Origin: Acetobacter malorum
GTDB taxonomy: Bacteria > Pseudomonadota > Alphaproteobacteria > Acetobacterales > Acetobacteraceae
Assembly (NCBI RefSeq): GCF_001580615.1
Contig: NZ_LHZC01000044.1
Span: forward strand, 36,026 to 100,025
Reading direction: 5' to 3'
Length of the DNA: 64,000 nt
The first letter of the stretch is position 1. The number at the start of each line of letters is the position of its first letter. Shown piece after piece: positions 19,966 through 29,701 of the stretch. A program made the position numbers and the translations under genes. Below the pieces are notes generated by a model. The model saw only the letters and a list, made by a program, of their open reading frames with translations. It did no database searches and was not told where the DNA came from.

Positions 19966-20016
19966 GGCAGGGCCCTCACTACCAGCAAAAAGGCTGGCAG
20001 AAAAGGCCACTCAGGA

Positions 20017-20364
20017 TTACCGGCAGACGCGGGCAGACCCATCTGCGGCAATATAGGTGCCCGTCTGGGTATTAAAGCAGGCATTCTGCACACAACTGTT
20101 CCCGCTGGTGAGCGGCTGCGGATAGTTCTGCGTCGCCATAGCCTGACTTTCCCGCGCGGCTGAGCCGCACAGCGGCGTGTTGGCCGGGGCGGACGGATCG
20201 TTTGTCAGATGGCTTTCATCCACAGGGTTCCCCTGCTGGATAGCCATGTTCGGCGGAAAGGTTTGGAGCGGAACCTTCTGCTGTGCTGCGGGCTGGGCGG
20301 CACAGCCGGCAAGCAGACCCAGAGCAAGGCAGCACCCAAGCGGGCGAAGAAAACGCGTAGACAT
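20017..20364 (-). CDS. small hypothetical lipoprotein
   Basis: The 115-residue protein has a signal peptide ending in the lipobox LLAGC, with lipidated Cys21. The mature part is Gln/Pro/Ala-rich and polar, with three further cysteines near the C-terminus (NSCVQNACFNTQTG and the final VCR) that could form disulfides in the periplasm. I do not recognise a family. It is a single gene between xseA and tRNA-Leu. Confidence 0.72.
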   Translation of the reverse strand: MSTRFLRPLGCCLALGLLAGCAAQPAAQQKVPLQTFPPNMAIQQGNPVDESHLTNDPSAPANTPLCGSAARESQAMATQNYPQPLTSGNSCVQNACFNTQTGTYIAADGSARVCR

Positions 20365-20484
20365 GCGGACAGTCCCCTAAAAGCAGGTTGGGCCTCACAG
20401 CCCCCGTTTTTCTGTGTGCATTCTGCACTGCCTGACACCATAGACAGGATCAGAATTCAACCTCAACCGGGCTTCTATAGCCCC

Positions 20485-21945
20485 TTACAGTTCCAAAGTC
20501 GTCTGCTCAGCTTTCGCTGCCTTTTTACGGGCAATCACGGCGTCACGCTGGCCGTCACCAAAGGTCAGCACAACATCTTCCCCCACCTTCAGCTTGCGCG
20601 CAGAGGTTACGGGCTGGCCACCGGCCGTCACTAACGCATAACCCCGCGCCAGCACCGCCTGAGGGGACACTGCTTCCAGTTGCCCGCCAGCACCCACCAG
20701 TGCTGCGCGTCGCTCCCGCACCAGAGCCGCCAGCGGAGCCGGAGAAATCCGCAACCGCCCCAGCCGGGCTTCCCTGACTTGCAGGCCATGACGCAGACCC
20801 GTCTGCAAAGCACTCCCCAGCAAAGCCAGCCGGGTGCGGCGGCCCGAGAGCAGCGTGTCCACCGCAGGCATATGCCGCTCCACCGCCACCAGTGCGACCC
20901 GTCGCCCCTGCACAAAGCCGGGCAGGGCAACATCCAGCCTGCGGCCCCGGTCATCCAGCATCATCCGCGCGGTGCCCAGCAGGCCGGGCAGATCAGGCAG
21001 GGCCGCCGCAGCCCGGTCCAGCCGCAGCCGGGCCGTTTGCAATAGGCGGGACAACGCCCCGAGAGCGCGTGCGCCCCGATGCTCCAGTTCCGCCAGCATT
21101 TCTGTGCGCACCGGCACGGCCAGTTCCGCCGCGGCAGTCGGTGTTGGCGCACGCCGGTCCGAGGCAAAATCAATCAGCGTGGTATCAGTCTCATGCCCCA
21201 CGGCAGAAATCAGCGGGATGCTGGACGCAGCGGCGGTACGCACCACGGCTTCATCATTAAACGCCATCAGGTCTTCCAGAGACCCACCACCACGCGCCAC
21301 AATCAGCACATCCGGGCGCGGCACGTCGCCGCTGCCATCCAACGCAGAAAATCCGTTAATAGCGGCAGTAATCTGTGCGGCAGCACCTTCCCCCTGCACA
21401 GCTACCGGCCACACCAGCACAGGGCGCGGGAAGCGACGCAGGAGGGTCGTGCAGATATCGTGCAGCACCGCGCCCTGTGCCGAGGTCACCACCCCGATCA
21501 CACGCGGCAGCAGGGGCAGGGGGCGTTTGCGCCCGGCATCAAACAGGCCTTCTTCCGCCAGTTTCAGCCGCAGGCGTTCAATGCGGGCCAGCAGGGCACC
21601 TTCCCCCGCATACTCCATCCGCTCCACCACAAGCTGATAGCTTGAGCGTTCGCCGTAAGCGGAGATCTTGCCGGTTGCGATAATTTCCAGCCCGTTTTCC
21701 GGCACCAGCCCAAGGCGGGAGACTGAGCCGCGCCACACGACGCCGGAAATCTTGCCGCGTTCATCTTTGAGCGAAAAATAGAGGTGGCCTGAGGGGTAGC
21801 GCTTGAACTCGGTAATCTCACCACGCACCCGCACACGGCCAAACGTGCCCTCAAGCGTGCGCCTGATAGCCCCGGAAATTTCGGAGACACTATATTCCGG
21901 CACATTCCCACCGGGAGGTGCCCCTGCTGCAAGCCCTTCGATCAT
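20485..21945 (-). CDS. xseA: exodeoxyribonuclease VII large subunit
   Basis: With XseB this enzyme degrades single-stranded DNA to oligonucleotides in repair. The 486-residue protein has an N-terminal OB-fold (VRGEITEFKRYPSGHLYFSLKD, split by the family's usual KD pair near residues 55-60), a nuclease core with VARGGGSLEDLMAFNDE and SAVGHETDTTLIDFASDRR, and a long Arg/Leu-rich helical tail. It is divergent from purD. xseB is not adjacent. Confidence 0.94.
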   Translation of the reverse strand: MIEGLAAGAPPGGNVPEYSVSEISGAIRRTLEGTFGRVRVRGEITEFKRYPSGHLYFSLKDERGKISGVVWRGSVSRLGLVPENGLEIIATGKISAYGERSSYQLVVERMEYAGEGALLARIERLRLKLAEEGLFDAGRKRPLPLLPRVIGVVTSAQGAVLHDICTTLLRRFPRPVLVWPVAVQGEGAAAQITAAINGFSALDGSGDVPRPDVLIVARGGGSLEDLMAFNDEAVVRTAAASSIPLISAVGHETDTTLIDFASDRRAPTPTAAAELAVPVRTEMLAELEHRGARALGALSRLLQTARLRLDRAAAALPDLPGLLGTARMMLDDRGRRLDVALPGFVQGRRVALVAVERHMPAVDTLLSGRRTRLALLGSALQTGLRHGLQVREARLGRLRISPAPLAALVRERRAALVGAGGQLEAVSPQAVLARGYALVTAGGQPVTSARKLKVGEDVVLTFGDGQRDAVIARKKAAKAEQTTLEL

Positions 21946-22011
21946 TTGCCCAACCTATGCTACAGACGCTCGCCCTGAAAGAGCAGAGCTGACAGAGTGA
22001 GAGAGAAAAAT

Positions 22012-23280
22012 ATGCGGGTACTTCTGGTTGGATCCGGCGGCCGTGAACATGCACTGGCCGCAACACTTGCACGTTCCCCCAAACTGACGGCTTTGTTCAT
22101 TGCCCCCGGCAACCCCGGCACGGCAGAGCTGGGCACCAATGTTGCCATTGGCGCAAGCGATGTGCCCGCGCTAATTACCTTCGCCAAAGAACAGCAGGTT
22201 GACCTGATTGTTCCCGGCCCGGAAGCCCCGCTGGTGGCTGGTCTGGCCGATGCCTGCGCCGCTGCCGGTCTGGCCTGTGCCGGCCCCACGCAGGCCGCCG
22301 CCCGTCTGGAAGGCAGCAAGAGCTTCAGCAAGGAAGTCTGCTACGCCGCAGGCGTGCCGACCGCGCGGGGTGAACGCTTTACCAGTGCAGAAGACGCTAT
22401 CACCTACATTGCAGAACGTGGCGCACCGATTGTGGTGAAAGCTGACGGTCTGGCAGCGGGCAAAGGCGTAGTGGTCGCTCAAACAGTCGCCGAAGCGCAG
22501 GATGCGGTGCGTGAGATGATGACGCAGGGCAGCATGGGCGATGCTGGCCGCAGCGTGGTGATTGAAGATTGCCTTGTGGGTGAGGAAGTTTCTCTCTTCG
22601 CCTTCTGCTCGGGTGAGACCGCCATGCTCATTGGCGCCGCACAGGACCACAAACGCATTGGCGATAACGACACCGGCCCCAACACAGGCGGCATGGGCGC
22701 TGTCTCCCCTCCGCGCGGGTTTGACCGCGCGGCGCAGGAAGACGCACTGGATCTGCTTGTCCGCCCCATGCTGAAAGAAATGGTCCGCCGGGGCACCCCC
22801 TTCCGGGGCGTGATTTTTGCCGGCCTGATGCTGACAGAAACCGGCCCGCAGCTGATTGAATACAATGTCCGTTTTGGGGACCCGGAAGCACAGGCCCTGC
22901 TGCTCCGCCTGACCTCCGACCTGCTGCCTGCACTCGCTGCCCTTGCGGAAGACAGGCTGGACACAACCCCTGTCACGTTCTCGGATCAGGCTGCCATCAG
23001 CGTTGTTATGGCCGCGCGGGGCTATCCTGCAAAACCTGAAACGGGAGCAGTTATTTCCGGCATTGCCGATGCCGAAGCGCTAGAAGGTGTGCGCGTCTTT
23101 CAGGCTGGCACCAAAGAAAATGCTTTAAGAGAACTGGTTGTGGCAGGCGGCCGCGTTCTGTCCGTCTGCGCGCTTGGAGACACCGTACAGGAAGCACGGG
23201 ACCGTGCCTACGCCGGTGTAAAAGCCATCTCCTGGGATGGTGCTGCCTGGCGCACGGATATCGGCGCGCGTGCCCTTTAA
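22012..23280 (+). CDS. purD: phosphoribosylamine-glycine ligase
   Basis: This is the second step of de novo purine synthesis, joining glycine to phosphoribosylamine with ATP. The 422-residue protein starts MRVLLVGSGGREHALA, the standard PurD N-terminus, and contains the ATP-grasp core with VKADGLAAGKGV and the signature RFGDPEAQ. An ATG five codons upstream is less likely, because the GAGAGA site is better spaced to 22012. Two hairpins follow the gene. Confidence 0.95.
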   Translation: MRVLLVGSGGREHALAATLARSPKLTALFIAPGNPGTAELGTNVAIGASDVPALITFAKEQQVDLIVPGPEAPLVAGLADACAAAGLACAGPTQAAARLEGSKSFSKEVCYAAGVPTARGERFTSAEDAITYIAERGAPIVVKADGLAAGKGVVVAQTVAEAQDAVREMMTQGSMGDAGRSVVIEDCLVGEEVSLFAFCSGETAMLIGAAQDHKRIGDNDTGPNTGGMGAVSPPRGFDRAAQEDALDLLVRPMLKEMVRRGTPFRGVIFAGLMLTETGPQLIEYNVRFGDPEAQALLLRLTSDLLPALAALAEDRLDTTPVTFSDQAAISVVMAARGYPAKPETGAVISGIADAEALEGVRVFQAGTKENALRELVVAGGRVLSVCALGDTVQEARDRAYAGVKAISWDGAAWRTDIGARAL

Positions 23281-23310
23281 GGCACTTTGTTCCCAAAAGC
23301 TTTGAATGCA

Positions 23311-23350
23311 CCGTCATCAGTCTTTGTCATCTGGATTGATGACGGATTTT
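23311..23350 (+). terminator. terminator of purD
   Basis: CCGTCATCA (23311-23319) pairs with TGATGACGG (23337-23345), followed by ATTTT. It is 30 bases after the purD stop. Confidence 0.7.
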
Positions 23351-23372
23351 CAGAACAGTTTTTATGGCAATA

Positions 23373-23411
23373 TGTGATGCGGGTCTCTTAGTCCGCATCA
23401 CACGCTTTTTC
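23373..23411 (+). terminator. second hairpin downstream of purD
   Basis: TGTGATGCGG (23373-23382) pairs perfectly with CCGCATCACA (23393-23402), and CGCTTTTTCT follows. Together with the preceding hairpin it forms a tandem terminator, or it could act as a separate element ahead of the convergent rimI gene. Confidence 0.6.
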
Positions 23412-23477
23412 TAAAACCCGTAAGCTGCGGGATCTGATCTATTCCACGCGAGAGAAGAGACCAGACGAGCCCACGAT

Positions 23478-23951
23478 TTACACGCCCCAACTATGCATCA
23501 GCACCAGAGCATCCGAGCCATCAGGGTAATAAGCCCGCCGCTTTCCAGCCTGCACAAACCCTGCACCAGCATAAAGCGCTTGTGCCGCTGCATTGTGGAC
23601 GGAGACCTCAAGGAACATATGGTCTGCGCCCCGGTCCTGCGCTTCCATCACACCCCACGCCAGAAGCTGTCTGGCAATACCTTGCTGGCGGAAGGCTCTG
23701 CCGACGCAGAGTGTCAGAACCTCAGCTTCATCCGCCACACACCGGATCATCAAGAACCCTGCAGGCTGGTCACCCAGCATGGCAAGCGCTGTCACGACGC
23801 CGGGCATGGGCAAAAGCTGTTTTAAAGCGGCTTCATCCCACAGATCGTCTACGGAAAAGCTTTGAGCATGGAGGGCCGCCAGCACTGCGCCATGCGCCTG
23901 ACTGGCCTCAATAATGTCCACGGCCACGAGCTGAGAAAGTGTCTGGCTCAA
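23478..23951 (-). CDS. rimI: ribosomal-protein-alanine N-acetyltransferase type GNAT
   Basis: The 157-residue GNAT protein has the acetyl-CoA loop RAFRQQGIARQLL and the downstream SVHNAAAQALYAGAGF segment typical of RimI, which acetylates the N-terminus of ribosomal protein S18. Its ATG overlaps the tsaB stop by four bases (ATGA), the classical tsaB-rimI arrangement that supports the name. Confidence 0.88.
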   Translation of the reverse strand: MSQTLSQLVAVDIIEASQAHGAVLAALHAQSFSVDDLWDEAALKQLLPMPGVVTALAMLGDQPAGFLMIRCVADEAEVLTLCVGRAFRQQGIARQLLAWGVMEAQDRGADHMFLEVSVHNAAAQALYAGAGFVQAGKRRAYYPDGSDALVLMHSWGV

Positions 23952-24643
23952 ACCGGTGCAGACCGTAAACCAGCAGCCGGAAGCTTGGCTTCTGGCGGAT
24001 CAACATACAAAGGCAGAGCATCACGCGGCCGGAGCTGACCTTTGAGGCGCGCAACAGCAGCTTCCGCAATCTGGCTGGCTGTGGGTTGTGCTAGGTCAGA
24101 GAAGACTGGCTCTGCCACCGAGAGTGACGCCGCGGCATCTCCCGCCACCAGCCAGCGACCGGGGAGAGGAGACCAGCTTGCGAGAGCCACAGCCTGCACC
24201 CCAGCGGCCCGTTCCACAAAGACGCGCCCACGCCGCGCTGCCGTGACAAGCAGCCACCCGTCCAGATCTCCATAGCGGGCACACTCAGCATCAAGCTGCG
24301 GGCGCAGGGCTTCACCCCGTGTCACCCCGACCAGCGGGCAACCAGCCCCAAGCGCATACCCTGCCGCCATGGCGCAGGAGGCCCGCAGGCCGGTAAAGGA
24401 ACCGGGGCCTGTGACCACAGCCACCAGATCAGGCTGCACAAGCTGGCCAGCCCCCCATCCCGCCTGCTGCAAAGCCTCAGCCGCCAGAAGGCCAATACCT
24501 TCCGCAGCCTGTTTTCCTGCAGCAGAGACGAGAGACAGAACCGTATAGCCGCCCTCGGGAAAAGGCGTGACACAAGCTACGGTGCCAGAGGCGTCCTCTC
24601 CGGCCGGGCTGCCATCCAGCACTAAAAGACGTTCAGGTTTCAT
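23948..24643 (-). CDS. tsaB: tRNA threonylcarbamoyladenosine biosynthesis protein TsaB
   Basis: TsaB partners TsaD/TsaE to make t6A37 in ANN-decoding tRNAs. The 231-residue ASKHA-fold protein has LVLDGSPAG at the N-terminus and the family hallmark VVTGPGSFTGLRA. The ATG at 24643 overlaps the stop of the upstream nitroreductase by one base (TGATG); a GTG five codons earlier is possible. It is coupled to rimI downstream. Confidence 0.9.
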   Translation of the reverse strand: MKPERLLVLDGSPAGEDASGTVACVTPFPEGGYTVLSLVSAAGKQAAEGIGLLAAEALQQAGWGAGQLVQPDLVAVVTGPGSFTGLRASCAMAAGYALGAGCPLVGVTRGEALRPQLDAECARYGDLDGWLLVTAARRGRVFVERAAGVQAVALASWSPLPGRWLVAGDAAASLSVAEPVFSDLAQPTASQIAEAAVARLKGQLRPRDALPLYVDPPEAKLPAAGLRSAPV

Positions 24644-25224
24644 CACAGGAAGCGGCACGCTTCATCAAAGCCCAGACGCGGTGCACGGGGCGGCAGCTGC
24701 TCAATATCCCCATACCCGAGACAGAGCAGGAAGTTCGCCCGCCAGCCATCTTCGGCCAGAAAGGTATCTTCCACCATGTTCTGATCAAACCCGGAGATGG
24801 GCAACGCATCCAACCCAAGCGCCCGGGCCGCCATAATCATATAGGCGCCTTCCAGCGTGCCATTGCGGAAAGCGGTTTCTTCCGCCAGCCCCACATCCGC
24901 GGCAAACCACGAGCGCAGTTCCTCATTGGGGGCCAGACGCGGCAGTTCATCAAAAAACAGGGGATCATACGCCACAATGGCGATGACGGGCGCACCCATC
25001 ACGCGGTTCACATTGCCTGCGGAAAGGGCGGGGCGCAGACGCTCCCGGCCTTCAGATGCGGTAATGAACACAAACCGGGCCGGGCTACAGTTGCCGGAGG
25101 TCGGCCCGAGGCTCACCAGACTATACAGGCGGCGCAACAGGGCAGGCTCCACCGGGCGGGCCATCCAGCGCCGCGGCGTGCGCGCCTTTTGGAAAAGAAG
25201 ATCCAGCCCGCTATCATCCAGCAT
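24643..25224 (-). CDS. nitroreductase-family protein (RutE/malonic semialdehyde reductase type)
   Basis: The 193-residue flavin enzyme starts with DLLFQKARTPRRWM, then LGPTSGNCSPARFVF and later GLDALPISGFDQ, the pattern of the RutE/HadB-like subgroup of NAD(P)H:FMN nitroreductases. No rut operon is nearby, so a pyrimidine-degradation role is not supported; it may be a general quinone or nitro reductase. It is the first gene of a three-gene overlapping operon with tsaB and rimI. Confidence 0.85.
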   Translation of the reverse strand: MLDDSGLDLLFQKARTPRRWMARPVEPALLRRLYSLVSLGPTSGNCSPARFVFITASEGRERLRPALSAGNVNRVMGAPVIAIVAYDPLFFDELPRLAPNEELRSWFAADVGLAEETAFRNGTLEGAYMIMAARALGLDALPISGFDQNMVEDTFLAEDGWRANFLLCLGYGDIEQLPPRAPRLGFDEACRFL

Positions 25225-25326
25225 TTCTGTCCTGCCTCCGCTGCCCCGCTTTTGCGGGGGCTTACCTAGTGTCTGCTCCCCCTTTTAGGTCACAGACCCG
25301 GAGACGGGAAGATGCTGAAAGCGGCC

Positions 25327-25890
25327 TTAGTCTTCAACCTGCTCCACGGACACAACTTCCGGCACATAATGCCGCAGCATGTTTTCCACACCGTGCTTCA
25401 GCGTAGCGCGGGAAGAGGGGCAGCCAGAGCATGCCCCCTGCATGGTCAGGCGGACAATGCCGTCCTTGTAGCCACGGAACACAATGTCCCCGCCATCACC
25501 CGCCACAGCCGGGCGCACACGCGTGTCCAGCAGTTCCTTGATCTGGGTGACGATCTCTTGATCTTCCGGCGCGATGGGCTCTTCCGTAATCCCAACGCCT
25601 TCAGCCACCACCGGCGCACCAGCCACGAAGTGGTCCATCAGGGCTGTCAGCACCAGCGGGCGCAGTTCTGCCCAGTCTTCCTGATCGGACTTGGTGACGG
25701 ACACAAAGTCATTCCCCAGAAACACGCGGGACACACCGGGCAGCCCAAACAGCGCTTCCGCCAGTGGGGAGCGGCCGGAGACGGTATCGGCATCAATAAA
25801 ATCAATCGTCCCCGCATCGCCCATCACGGCGCGGCCCGGGAGGAATTTCAGCGTGGCGGGGTTAGGGGTGTCTTCAGTTTCAATAAACAT
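25327..25890 (-). CDS. nfuA: Fe-S cluster carrier, NifU-like protein
   Basis: This is a scaffold or carrier for [4Fe-4S] delivery. The 187-residue protein has an N-terminal Nfu_N domain (MFIETEDTPNPATLKFLPG) and a C-terminal NifU domain with Cys154 and Cys157 in GACSGCPSS. The frame is open 38 codons further upstream, but the ATG at 25890 gives the canonical N-terminus seen in alphaproteobacteria and mitochondria. Confidence 0.94.
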   Translation of the reverse strand: MFIETEDTPNPATLKFLPGRAVMGDAGTIDFIDADTVSGRSPLAEALFGLPGVSRVFLGNDFVSVTKSDQEDWAELRPLVLTALMDHFVAGAPVVAEGVGITEEPIAPEDQEIVTQIKELLDTRVRPAVAGDGGDIVFRGYKDGIVRLTMQGACSGCPSSRATLKHGVENMLRHYVPEVVSVEQVED

Positions 25891-26131
25891 GGCAACCTGA
25901 TCCTGATCGTCTGCTACGTGTCTTTCTGTGTCATCAGGTGGCATCACAATGCGGACAGGACAAGTCCTGTATTGTAAGAAACGCCCGGTTTGCAGAGAAT
26001 TCACTCAGGTTTTTCTACCCCACAAGGCGAAACTGGCTGGCGTTACACTGAGAAAAACGTTTGGCGAGCAACTCCACGCCGGATGAGCCGATCTGCCATG
26101 CAGGAGGCGTGCATCCGCCTTGCGGGCTTTT

Positions 26132-27370
26132 TTACGCGGCATCCCGGCTGGCCTGCATCTGCACGAGCCGCTTTCTCAGGGCAGGATCGCTCGCATAAAT
26201 AAACAGCCCATGCACGGCACGCGTCATCAGCACATTGATGGCATTCAGCATAATGCGCTCTTTTGTGCCTTCCGGGTCCTGAAGCCCATCACGCCCGGTA
26301 AAGGCCGCGCCATCTTCATACCGGCTGGTATCAATGCGGATGCCGTCTGTTACCGGGTCATACAGCACGGAGGGGCCTAAAATCAGCCCGACATAATTCA
26401 GGTCGAACCCCTGCACAGTGTAGACAGACCCGACTTCATCAATCGTATCGGGCCGTTCTGCCCAAGGCAGCTTTTCATCCGGTTTGGAGCGGTCCCAGCG
26501 GAGGGTAAAGCGGCCCTCGCGGATGAAGTGGTCCTCCCCATCCAGCCGATAGGGATAGTCATACGTCGCAATCATGCGGGAAAGCCTGTAGCGGGCATTT
26601 TCCTTTTTAATGGCGTCATAGAGATCCTGCGCATCCGCAAAAAACCGTAAATCAAACGTCTGTTTTTGCGGCATCGGGAGGATTTTTTTCTGACAAAACC
26701 CCTCAATCCAGTCGAGCACATCCTGATGGGCATGAACACGAAACTGCGTCTTGAGGTGGTATGTCTGGCAGGGAAGTCCCCGCACCAGAGATTTCAGAAG
26801 CCCCTGACTCCAGCAGCTCTTGAATTTCAGAACTTGTTTTTCATCAAACACCAGAACCGTAATTCGGGCGAGTTTAATCAGTTCCTCCAGATGATTGCCC
26901 TGCTTAAAGTGATTGTATTTGTCGCTTTTTGTCAGAAGAAGGTGGGCTTCATCCACAAAGATGATATCGGCCTTTTTTCCTGACTTATGCATTCTATTGA
27001 TAAATGTTGTCGGACGCTCAAAATCTTTCTTTTTCAGAGCCGGATAAGATTCTGAAATATTTTTATAAAGCTTCATCATTTCCGGATGATTGACAACAAG
27101 GTAGTTGTCCGTCTTCCAGAATGGACTGCTTTTATCAGATGAGCGTGAAAGAGACTGTATTTCGTTAAAAATTGAATTGATAACGATGCTTTTTCCGGTC
27201 CCTGCGTCCCCTTCAATCAGAAACACAGCATGCTCATCATGCTGATGCGCGATACAGAACGCCTTGATGGCGTTTTTCAGATCCTGCTGTTCTGGAGAAA
27301 GCTGTTTTTCAGGAGATAATTTCTCCGCTGCATCGTTTTCATAACGATCAGGCAAACCAGACTCTTTCAC
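26132..27370 (-). CDS. DUF2075-type superfamily 1 helicase-like ATPase
   Basis: The 412-residue protein has Walker A GDAGTGKS at 54-61, a DEAH box at 140-143, the sensor-like TQFRVHAHQ, YTVQGFDLNYVG and a C-terminal LMTRAVHGLFIY, the set found in DUF2075 and Schlafen-group ATPases of the SF1 helicase clan. No extra N-terminal nuclease domain is visible; the first 30 residues are charged linker. The 5' half is clearly more AT-rich than its neighbours. It is a lone gene between nfuA and an M61 protease. Its role is unknown; relatives occur in defence settings, which here is only a suggestion. Confidence 0.75.
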   Translation of the reverse strand: MKESGLPDRYENDAAEKLSPEKQLSPEQQDLKNAIKAFCIAHQHDEHAVFLIEGDAGTGKSIVINSIFNEIQSLSRSSDKSSPFWKTDNYLVVNHPEMMKLYKNISESYPALKKKDFERPTTFINRMHKSGKKADIIFVDEAHLLLTKSDKYNHFKQGNHLEELIKLARITVLVFDEKQVLKFKSCWSQGLLKSLVRGLPCQTYHLKTQFRVHAHQDVLDWIEGFCQKKILPMPQKQTFDLRFFADAQDLYDAIKKENARYRLSRMIATYDYPYRLDGEDHFIREGRFTLRWDRSKPDEKLPWAERPDTIDEVGSVYTVQGFDLNYVGLILGPSVLYDPVTDGIRIDTSRYEDGAAFTGRDGLQDPEGTKERIMLNAINVLMTRAVHGLFIYASDPALRKRLVQMQASRDAA

Positions 27371-27389
27371 ACGTCCCCCTTGCAGCGGG

Positions 27390-27421
27390 CCGGAAGAGGC
27401 TTTTTCTAAAACCTCTTCCGG
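27390..27421. repeat. perfect inverted repeat upstream of the DUF2075 gene
   Basis: CCGGAAGAGG (27390-27399) and CCTCTTCCGG (27412-27421) form a 10-bp stem with a 12-base loop. It lies between the M61 gene's stop and the ATPase start. The only T-run is in the loop, so a terminator is not assured; it may end the M61 transcript or act on the ATPase gene. Confidence 0.5.
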
Positions 27422-27437
27422 TCCTTAATGCATCAGA

Positions 27438-29456
27438 TTATTTTCCCGCGGCAGACCCAGCGGCATCCTTCTGCGCACCCAGCGGTGCAAGCATCGTATC
27501 CAGAAGCTGCGTATTGCCGTCCAGATGCGGGTAACGCAGACCACCATGATAGGTGACAGATACCGTATGATAGCGCTCACCATCCCGCAGCAGCAACTCT
27601 ATCGGGGCTGCATCCTTGTTTTTTGCAGTGGTGATTTCATCCTGCAGTGCGTCAGGATCATACGATACACCATTCACAGCCACCAGGTCCTGATCCCGCG
27701 TGACCCCGGCCTGCCAGGCAGGGCTGCCCCACAGCACGTCACTCACGCTGCCTTTCTTGTTCACAGTCAGACCGAGAGAGAACATAAAGTCTGAAACATG
27801 CCGCAGATCAGAATAGGATTTTACATACTCTGAGGGCTTTTCAGTATAGACAACATTTGCACCGCCACGCGTAAACCCATCCAGCGGGGCATGGGTGCTG
27901 GTGTTGTACAGCCGCTCATGCAGGAACTTCGCCCAGTCATAAGGCTGGACAGCATTCAGCGTTTTTACAATCTCATCAAAATTATAGGTGCTGGTAACAA
28001 CGCTGCCGTTGTTGGTCCCAAAAAACGCCTTGGCAAAATCGTTCAGGCTTTTTGTATTTCCTGAGAGTTTGCGGATAAGCGTATCTGCATCCAGCCAGAC
28101 CAGCTGACCTTCGGAATAGTAATCCTCGCTCCGCTGCCAGCTTCTCCAGGACTCAGGGGAACGCTGGGCGATAATCGGGTCATTGGTCGTATCAATCAGC
28201 GGACGCCACTGGCGACCCTGCCGGTTATCATACACAGCAGCGACTTCAGCCAGTGCTTCCTTCACCTGCGGCACCGTCATCAGCCCTGCGCGGGCAGCCA
28301 GAATATAGCCCCAGTATTGTGTCTGCCCTTCATACACCCACAGGCCCGTGCCACGCTGAGGCGTATTGAAATCGGGTGCCCACAACCCATCCGGGCGGCG
28401 ATATTTCCCATTCCATGAATGGGTAAATTCATGTGCCAGCAGATCACGCATCCCGAAGGTCTTGTCCCAATGCGTAAAATAGCCTCTGGGACCACTATTT
28501 TCACTGGACTGATGATGTTCCAGCCCGATGCCACCCAGCTTGTTTGTCAAAGCCAGAAGGAAGTCATAATGCGCGTAATGGTGTGATCCAAACAGGATGT
28601 TTGCCTGTTTGACAAGATTTTTATGGGCCTGAATCTGCGCATCCGTCGCAGCCAGATCCTGCGGCTGATCCGCCATGACATTCAGCGTGACAGAAACCTT
28701 GTCATCCTGTGTCAGATCAAATTTTTTGAAATACTTCCCTGAAAAAATGGGCGAATCCACCAGCGTGTTGAATGAAACCGTCTGGAAGGAAACCTTGCTG
28801 CCAGCGCCTGTACCATCAGACCGCAGAGCCGTGCCGTAAGACCAGCCTGCCGGGAAAGTCACGCTCGGATGCACCATAATCTGCCGGGTGAAATATCCCG
28901 CCGGATAGAGAGAAACAGCAGACCACTGCACGTTCTCCATCGTATCCGTCATGACCACACGCCCCACTTTGGGGGAAACCGGCGTGAGCAGCTGGTAAGA
29001 GACTTCAAGCTGCTTTGTGCCCTGTGGCACATCAATATGGAACGCGCTGACCGTTACCGTATCCCGCAGCCAGGGGATGATTTTGCCATCCGCCTTTACG
29101 GTCAGCCCACCAAGCTGATCAATCGTGCCGCTGGGGGAGTGGTTACCCGGCAGCCACATAGGGTAGAGCAGAACAAAATCGCCACCCTTTTGCGCAATAC
29201 GGGTCGGAAGGGGGATTGTCTCCTTCATGCTCAGGATATGCCGGGCTAGGTCCGTGCCATCCACAGACAGAGCAATCGTGCTGCCAAAGGGCACATCCTG
29301 CGGTGCGGGCACGGCGGGCGGAAGCGGGAGCGGCATGGGCTGCGGCTGAGCAGACGCCTCAGCCGCCACCCCCTGTGAAGCACACGCCAGCGCCATTAGA
29401 GTAAGGCAGGGGGCAGTCAGCCCAACGCTGGATAAAAAGCGGTTCCGTAACGACAT
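27438..29456 (-). CDS. secreted M61-family metallopeptidase with PDZ domain
   Basis: The 672-residue protein has a signal peptide ending near SQGVAAEA, an N-terminal beta domain, and an M61 catalytic domain with the zinc motif HEFTH (residues 342-346) followed by SWNGKYRRP, the glycyl-aminopeptidase family hallmark. A PDZ-like domain in the last 150 residues contains WGSPAWQAGV. It probably acts in the periplasm, trimming peptides. The ATG at 29456 has a GGAG site nine bases upstream. Confidence 0.9.
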   Translation of the reverse strand: MSLRNRFLSSVGLTAPCLTLMALACASQGVAAEASAQPQPMPLPLPPAVPAPQDVPFGSTIALSVDGTDLARHILSMKETIPLPTRIAQKGGDFVLLYPMWLPGNHSPSGTIDQLGGLTVKADGKIIPWLRDTVTVSAFHIDVPQGTKQLEVSYQLLTPVSPKVGRVVMTDTMENVQWSAVSLYPAGYFTRQIMVHPSVTFPAGWSYGTALRSDGTGAGSKVSFQTVSFNTLVDSPIFSGKYFKKFDLTQDDKVSVTLNVMADQPQDLAATDAQIQAHKNLVKQANILFGSHHYAHYDFLLALTNKLGGIGLEHHQSSENSGPRGYFTHWDKTFGMRDLLAHEFTHSWNGKYRRPDGLWAPDFNTPQRGTGLWVYEGQTQYWGYILAARAGLMTVPQVKEALAEVAAVYDNRQGRQWRPLIDTTNDPIIAQRSPESWRSWQRSEDYYSEGQLVWLDADTLIRKLSGNTKSLNDFAKAFFGTNNGSVVTSTYNFDEIVKTLNAVQPYDWAKFLHERLYNTSTHAPLDGFTRGGANVVYTEKPSEYVKSYSDLRHVSDFMFSLGLTVNKKGSVSDVLWGSPAWQAGVTRDQDLVAVNGVSYDPDALQDEITTAKNKDAAPIELLLRDGERYHTVSVTYHGGLRYPHLDGNTQLLDTMLAPLGAQKDAAGSAAGK

Positions 29457-29701
29457 AAGCCAGTTCTCCAAACGGATGCATCACACTCTGACGGCCTTTT
29501 GACGTCAGACCATGCGCATATTTCATTACGCTTATGAAGCACTCTGGCCGAACTCTGTCGAGGCCTGAAAAACCTCTCCACTCATGTCGTTCCGCCCCCG
29601 TCTCACACCCTGCGGAGGCAACAGGCCTCACCACGGTAGACAGACCGCACACGCATGAGCACAAAAGGTACCCCGCAGTGCAGATTTTCTCCTGATAGAA
29701 A

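Noticed and set aside
19846..20010. N-terminal extension of serC across the tRNA-Leu gene
   Set aside because: The codons are tRNA sequence; serC starts at the ATG at 19845.
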